Positions 6,556 to 10,040 of a DNA stretch of 10,040 bases are shown here, piece by piece. This stretch comes from Mycobacterium sp. Lineage in GTDB: Bacteria > Actinomycetota > Actinomycetes > Mycobacteriales > Mycobacteriaceae. Within the stretch, counting starts at the first letter, position 1. The number at the start of each line of letters is the position of its first letter. The notes beneath the pieces were generated by a model, which made no database searches, had not been told where the DNA came from, and worked only from the letters and a program-made list of their open reading frames with translations. A program made the position numbers and the translations under genes. Location: contig JAOPWF010000280.1 of NCBI GenBank assembly GCA_025965815.1, forward strand, positions 1-10,040. Reading direction: 5' to 3'.

Positions 6556-7724
6556 AGACCCAATTGCCTTGCGACAACCATCAGTTGGACCTCGCTGGTG
6601 CCCTCACCGATCTCCAGGATCTTGCTGTCCCGGTAGTGCCGCGCGACGGTGTACTCGTTCATGAAGCCGTAGCCGCCGTGGATCTGGGTGGCATCCCTGG
6701 CGTTGTCCATGGCCGCCTCACTGGCCACCAGCTTGGCGATGGCCGCTTCCTTCTTGAACGGCTTCCCACTGAGCATCAGCGCGGCGGCGTCGTAGTACGC
6801 CGTGCGGGCGGCGTGCGCGCGGGCCTCCATCCTGGCGATCTTGAAGGCGATGGCCTGGTACGTCCCGATGGCCTGACCGACGGCCTCCCGCTCGTGGGCA
6901 TACTTGAGGCTCTCGTCCACGCAGCCCTGCGCCGCGCCCACCGACAGCGCCGCGATGGCGATGCGGCCTTCGTCGAGAATGCGCAGGAAGTTACTGTACC
7001 CACGGCCGCGCTGGCCGAGCAGGTTCTGTTCCGGTACCCGCACGTCGTCGAACGTCAGTGGGTGGGTGTCCGACGCATTCCAACCAACCTTGTTGTAGGC
7101 CGGCCCGGCGATGAACCCCTCGGTGGGGACCGGCACCAGAATGGACGAGATCTCCCGCCCGCCCTGCTTGTCGTTGCCATGTTCGGCGGTGATGGCGGTG
7201 ACGGCGACCAGCTTGGTGATATCGGTGCCGGAGTTGGTGATGAATTGCTTGCTGCCGTTGATCACCCAGTGCCCGTCGTCGAGGCGCGCGGTGGTCCTGG
7301 TGGCGCCCGCGTCACTACCGCCGCCGGGCTCGGTGAGTCCGAACGCGGCGAGCGCGCGGCCACTGGTCAACTGCGGCAACCACTCCTGCTTCTGCTCCTC
7401 GCTGCCGAAGCGGTACACGGGCATCGCGCCCAGCGAGACACCGGCTTCCAGCGTCACCGCCACGCTCTGATCAACGCGGCCAAGCTCTTCCAGCGCGAGG
7501 CAGAGTGCGAAATAGTCGCCGCCCATGCCGCCGTACTCCTCGGGGAACGGCAGCCCGAACAGGCCCATATCACCCATGCCCGACACCACATCGTAAGGGA
7601 ACGAGTGCTCGGCGTCGTGCTTGGCGGCCACCGGAGCGACCACGCTGCGCGCGAAGTCCCGCACCGTCTTGGCGAGCTGTTCGTAATGGTCGGGCAGCAT
7701 GCCGGTAGCAAGAAAGTCACTCAT
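6552..7724 (-). CDS. fadE19: Acyl-CoA dehydrogenase (FadE19-like)
   Basis: A 390-residue FAD-dependent acyl-CoA dehydrogenase of standard length. Visible segments are the N-terminal helical domain, [19 protein letters not shown] (128-146, FAD and substrate binding), [14 protein letters not shown] (153-166), the C-terminal helices starting at [11 protein letters not shown], the [11 protein letters not shown]-dimer contact (347-354) and GEGTSEVQ (373-380). The catalytic base is E374 in EGTS; the position that supplies the base in isovaleryl-CoA dehydrogenase (human E254) is Gly253. This is the short/branched-chain or butyryl-type layout, so it may oxidise 2-methylbutyryl-, isobutyryl- or several short acyl-CoAs. 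ATG at 7724 overlaps the accA1 stop by 8 bases and follows an AG-rich site (gaaagaagaag). An upstream in-frame start at 7799 would add 25 residues lying inside accA1 and was rejected. Confidence 0.94.
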   Translation of the reverse strand: MSDFLATGMLPDHYEQLAKTVRDFARSVVAPVAAKHDAEHSFPYDVVSGMGDMGLFGLPFPEEYGGMGGDYFALCLALEELGRVDQSVAVTLEAGVSLGAMPVYRFGSEEQKQEWLPQLTSGRALAAFGLTEPGGGSDAGATRTTARLDDGHWVINGSKQFITNSGTDITKLVAVTAITAEHGNDKQGGREISSILVPVPTEGFIAGPAYNKVGWNASDTHPLTFDDVRVPEQNLLGQRGRGYSNFLRILDEGRIAIAALSVGAAQGCVDESLKYAHEREAVGQAIGTYQAIAFKIARMEARAHAARTAYYDAAALMLSGKPFKKEAAIAKLVASEAAMDNARDATQIHGGYGFMNEYTVARHYRDSKILEIGEGTSEVQLMVVARQLGL

Positions 7725-9774
7725 CGGCTTCTTCTTTCTCAGTTGCGGTGATCCGGGCCAGCAACTGGCCCACCTTGACCTGGTCGCCGACGGCGACAAG
7801 CAGTTCGACGACGCCGTCGACGGGTGCGGAGAGCGAATGCTCCATCTTCATCGCCTCGACCGCGACGACTACGGTGCCGGCACTCACCTGCGCTCCGTCG
7901 CCCACGCCGACCGCGACGACCGAACCCGGCATCGGACTGGTCAGCTCCGCGTCGCCGCTGTGCTCGGCATCCGGGCGCACGGGCGCCTCCCGCAGTTCGT
8001 CGAACACCGCGGTACCGCCACCTGCCAGCCAGATCCGCCCGTTCGCCGACGCGGCGGCGTATTCCGTGCGCAGCCCGTCCAGGGTCACCACCAGTCGGTG
8101 TTCGTCCAGAGTGACGGTGAGCGAACGCGGTTCGCCATCCTCGACGGCGGCCGTCGCGGCGCCGGGGGTGCCGGTGATGCGGACATGATCGGTCCGATCG
8201 CGGTGCCCAATGTCGCCGGCCGCCGCGGCTCCGCGCTGGATGTCGCCGGCCGCCGCGGCTCCGGCATGCAGCCGGATGCTGGTCACAGCAGGCGACCCGA
8301 GCCGCCAGCCGGACGGCACCGCCCACAGATCAGCGCCGGGCGCGGGCCAGCTCCGCAGCCACCGGTAGGCCGCGGCGGCGATCAACTGCTCGTCACCGGG
8401 TACGGCGGGCGTGAAGTCGGCGACCCGGCGGTCCAGCAGGCCGGTGTCGAGGCGGCCGGCGACGACATCGGGGTCGGCCAGCAGGAAGCGGGCGAACTCG
8501 ATGTTGGTGACGACGCCGAGGACGGCGGTGTCCGCCAGGGCGCGTTCCAGGGTGCGCAGCGCGGCCGGACGGTCGTCAGCGTGGGCGATGACCTTGGCCA
8601 GCATGGGGTCGTATTCGCTGCCGACGACCATCCCCGCGGCGAGCCCGGAGTCGACCCGGACGTGCGGGCCAGACGGCTCCACCACGTCCAACACGTCCCC
8701 GCCCGTCGGCAGGAAGCCACGACCCGGATCCTCGGCGTAGACCCGGGCCTCGATGGCGTGGCCGGTCAGCACGATGTCGTTCTGCGTGACGGGCAGCTTC
8801 TCCCCCGCGGCGACGCGGACCTGCCACTCGACGAGGTCCCACCCGGTGACCATCTCGGTGACCGGGTGCTCAACCTGCAGCCGGGTGTTCATCTCCAGAA
8901 AGAAGAACTCGTCGGGCCGATCCGCGGACACGATGAACTCCACGGTGCCGGCCCCGGTGTAGTCGACGCTGCGCGCGGTGTCGCAGGCCGCGGCACCGAT
9001 GCGGGCGCGGGTGTCGGCGTCCAGCAGCGGCGACGGGGCCTCCTCGATGACCTTCTGATGGCGACGCTGCAAGCTGCACTCCCGCTCGCCGAGGTGGATG
9101 ACATTGCCGTAGCGGTCGGCGAGCACCTGCACCTCGATGTGCCGGGGCCGCAACACATACCGCTCCAGGAACAGGGTGTCGTCACCGAACGCCGCGGCGG
9201 ACTCGCGGCGCGCCCCTGCCAGCGCGGCGGCCAGTTCCGATGCCTGTTCGACCACCCGCATGCCCTTGCCGCCGCCACCGGCCGACGGCTTCACCAGTAC
9301 GGGGTAGCCGATCTCGTCGGCGGCGGCGATCAGTTCGGTGTCAGTCAGGCCGGGGCGGGCGATGCCGGGCACCACCGGCACACCGAAGGCCGACACGGTG
9401 GCCTTCGCAGTGATCTTGTCGCCCATCGTCCCGATGGCGGCGACGGGTGGCCCGATGAACGTGATGCCGGCGGCCTCCAGAGCGGCGGCGAAATCGGCGT
9501 TCTCCGAGAGGAACCCGTAGCCGGGGTGAACGGCCTGGGCTCCGGTGCGCCGGGCAGCGTCGACCACCGCCTCGATGTTGAGGTAGCTCTGTCGCGCCGG
9601 TGCCGGGCCTATCGCGACGGCGATATCCGCCTCAGCGACGTGGCGGGCGCCGGCGTCTGCGTCGCTGTAGACCGCAACCGAGCGGATTCCCATGGTGCGA
9701 AGCGTGCGGATCACGCGGACGGCTATCTCACCGCGGTTGGCGACCAGGACGGTATCGAACGTCATGTCATTCAC
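7717..9774 (-). CDS. accA1: Acyl-CoA carboxylase biotin-containing alpha subunit (3-methylcrotonyl-CoA carboxylase type)
   Basis: Biotin carboxylase and biotin carrier on one 685-residue chain, the partner of AccD1. It carboxylates biotin with ATP and bicarbonate for transfer to 3-methylcrotonyl-CoA in leucine catabolism. Domains: pre-ATP-grasp (about 5-115, [16 protein letters not shown] at 9-24); ATP-grasp with the glycine loop [10 protein letters not shown] (164-173), HIEVQVLAD (212-220) and [14 protein letters not shown] (294-307); C-terminal biotin carboxylase (about 335-450); a linker/BT region (about 460-600); and biotinyl domain with EAMKMEH, biotin-accepting K643. Residues 505-522 are a tandem repeat from an in-frame 30-bp duplication and help explain why it is longer than the roughly 650 residues I recall for the M. 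tuberculosis enzyme. GTG at 9774 overlaps the accD1 stop (GTGA); ATG at 9765 ([13 protein letters not shown]) aligns better with relatives and is an equally plausible start. Confidence 0.95.
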   Translation of the reverse strand: MNDMTFDTVLVANRGEIAVRVIRTLRTMGIRSVAVYSDADAGARHVAEADIAVAIGPAPARQSYLNIEAVVDAARRTGAQAVHPGYGFLSENADFAAALEAAGITFIGPPVAAIGTMGDKITAKATVSAFGVPVVPGIARPGLTDTELIAAADEIGYPVLVKPSAGGGGKGMRVVEQASELAAALAGARRESAAAFGDDTLFLERYVLRPRHIEVQVLADRYGNVIHLGERECSLQRRHQKVIEEAPSPLLDADTRARIGAAACDTARSVDYTGAGTVEFIVSADRPDEFFFLEMNTRLQVEHPVTEMVTGWDLVEWQVRVAAGEKLPVTQNDIVLTGHAIEARVYAEDPGRGFLPTGGDVLDVVEPSGPHVRVDSGLAAGMVVGSEYDPMLAKVIAHADDRPAALRTLERALADTAVLGVVTNIEFARFLLADPDVVAGRLDTGLLDRRVADFTPAVPGDEQLIAAAAYRWLRSWPAPGADLWAVPSGWRLGSPAVTSIRLHAGAAAAGDIQRGAAAAGDIGHRDRTDHVRITGTPGAATAAVEDGEPRSLTVTLDEHRLVVTLDGLRTEYAAASANGRIWLAGGGTAVFDELREAPVRPDAEHSGDAELTSPMPGSVVAVGVGDGAQVSAGTVVVAVEAMKMEHSLSAPVDGVVELLVAVGDQVKVGQLLARITATEKEEADE
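8209..8263. repeat. In-frame 30-bp period tandem duplication within accA1
   Basis: A 24-base block is identical at 8210-8233 and 8240-8263, giving a 30-bp period. On the minus strand it encodes GAAAAGDI at AccA1 residues 505-512 and 515-522, separated by QR. It lies in the poorly conserved region between the biotin carboxylase core and the biotinyl domain, so an insertion there can be tolerated. Confidence 0.85.
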
Positions 9775-10040
9775 ATCCGGAAGACGCCGTAGGAGACCGA
9801 CTCGACAGGGGCCTGCCCGACGATCGAGAGGGCAAGTCCGACAACCGTTCTGGTGTCAGCCGGATCAATCACACCGTCGTCCCACAGCCGCGCTGTCGAG
9901 TAGTACGGGTTGCCCTGATGTTCGTACTGCGCGCGGATCGGCGCTTTGAACTCCTCCTGCTCCTGCGGCGACCAGGATTCGCCCGCCGCCTCACGGGCGT
10001 CGGCGCGGACGGTGGCCAGCACCGAGGCCGCCTGCTCGCC
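9771..10040 (-). CDS. accD1: Acyl-CoA carboxylase carboxyltransferase beta subunit, C-terminal end (partial)
   Basis: The last 89 residues of the biotin-dependent carboxyltransferase partner of AccA1; the gene continues beyond the right edge. The segment runs from [15 protein letters not shown] through the conserved [20 protein letters not shown] and [18 protein letters not shown] to the terminus YGVFRM, all typical of methylcrotonyl-/propionyl-type carboxyltransferase beta subunits and of mycobacterial AccD1. [18 protein letters not shown] is the signature stretch near the end of these proteins. The GTG at 10022 is internal, since the frame remains open and homologous up to 10040. It is the most upstream operon gene seen here, and its stop overlaps the accA1 start in a GTGA. 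Confidence 0.92.
   Translation of the reverse strand, partial: GEQAASVLATVRADAREAAGESWSPQEQEEFKAPIRAQYEHQGNPYYSTARLWDDGVIDPADTRTVVGLALSIVGQAPVESVSYGVFRM

Noticed and set aside
7725..7799. N-terminal extension of FadE19 from the in-frame start at 7799
   Set aside because: The 25 extra residues would be encoded within the conserved biotinyl domain of accA1. ATG at 7724 matches normal family length and gives the short overlap typical of this operon.
7699..9792. 697-residue plus-strand open frame opposite accA1
   Set aside because: It is an antisense shadow of a strongly conserved gene. Long antisense frames are common in high-GC DNA, and the translation is Gly/Arg/Asp/His-rich with no recognisable domain.
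1..10040. tRNA, rRNA, CRISPR array, insertion sequence or prophage
   Set aside because: No cloverleaf-like segment, regularly spaced repeats, transposase or integrase frame, or terminal inverted repeats were seen.

Overview
The window comes from a high-GC actinobacterium, almost certainly a Mycobacterium/Mycolicibacterium. Codon third positions are strongly G/C, GTG/TTG starts are common, and the gene order on the minus strand matches the M. tuberculosis Rv2502c-Rv2495c block (accD1, accA1, fadE19, maoC-like, citE, bkdA, bkdB, bkdC). This is a branched-chain amino acid (mainly leucine) catabolic operon. It is mostly well-known biology; the less ordinary observations are at its edges and in a few residues.

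Layout. Bases 1-764 hold no gene I can support firmly: short tandem repeats, two weak minus-strand open frames (56-277 and 304-603) and the leader of the next gene. Bases 765-1529 (+) encode a crotonase-fold protein resembling mycobacterial EchA14. Bases 1530-1691 separate it from the convergent operon, and on the minus strand carry a start-less, coding-like fragment. From 1692 to the right edge everything is on the minus strand and is transcribed right to left: accD1 (C-terminal end only), accA1, fadE19, a MaoC-fold hydratase, citE, then a 113-base gap, then bkdA, bkdB and bkdC.

How the genes work together. BkdA/B (E1) and BkdC (E2) oxidatively decarboxylate the 2-oxo acids of Leu, Ile and Val to branched acyl-CoAs; the E3 lipoamide dehydrogenase is not in the window. 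FadE19 oxidises the acyl-CoA. AccA1/AccD1 is the 3-methylcrotonyl-CoA carboxylase pair. The MaoC-fold protein and the CitE-type lyase handle hydration and final C-C cleavage; the M. tuberculosis homologue Rv2498c has been described as a bifunctional lyase linking leucine catabolism and itaconate breakdown. Most stop/start junctions overlap by 1-8 bases, so the operon looks translationally coupled. The exception is citE-bkdA, where the gap carries a near-perfect inverted repeat and a Shine-Dalgarno-preceded TTG start, suggesting separate control of the Bkd complex.

No previously undescribed multi-gene system is evident. The best leads are the inverted repeat before bkdA, the orphan coding fragment after bkdC, an in-frame 30-bp duplication in accA1, and active-site signatures in EchA14 and FadE19 that do not match the textbook enzymes.
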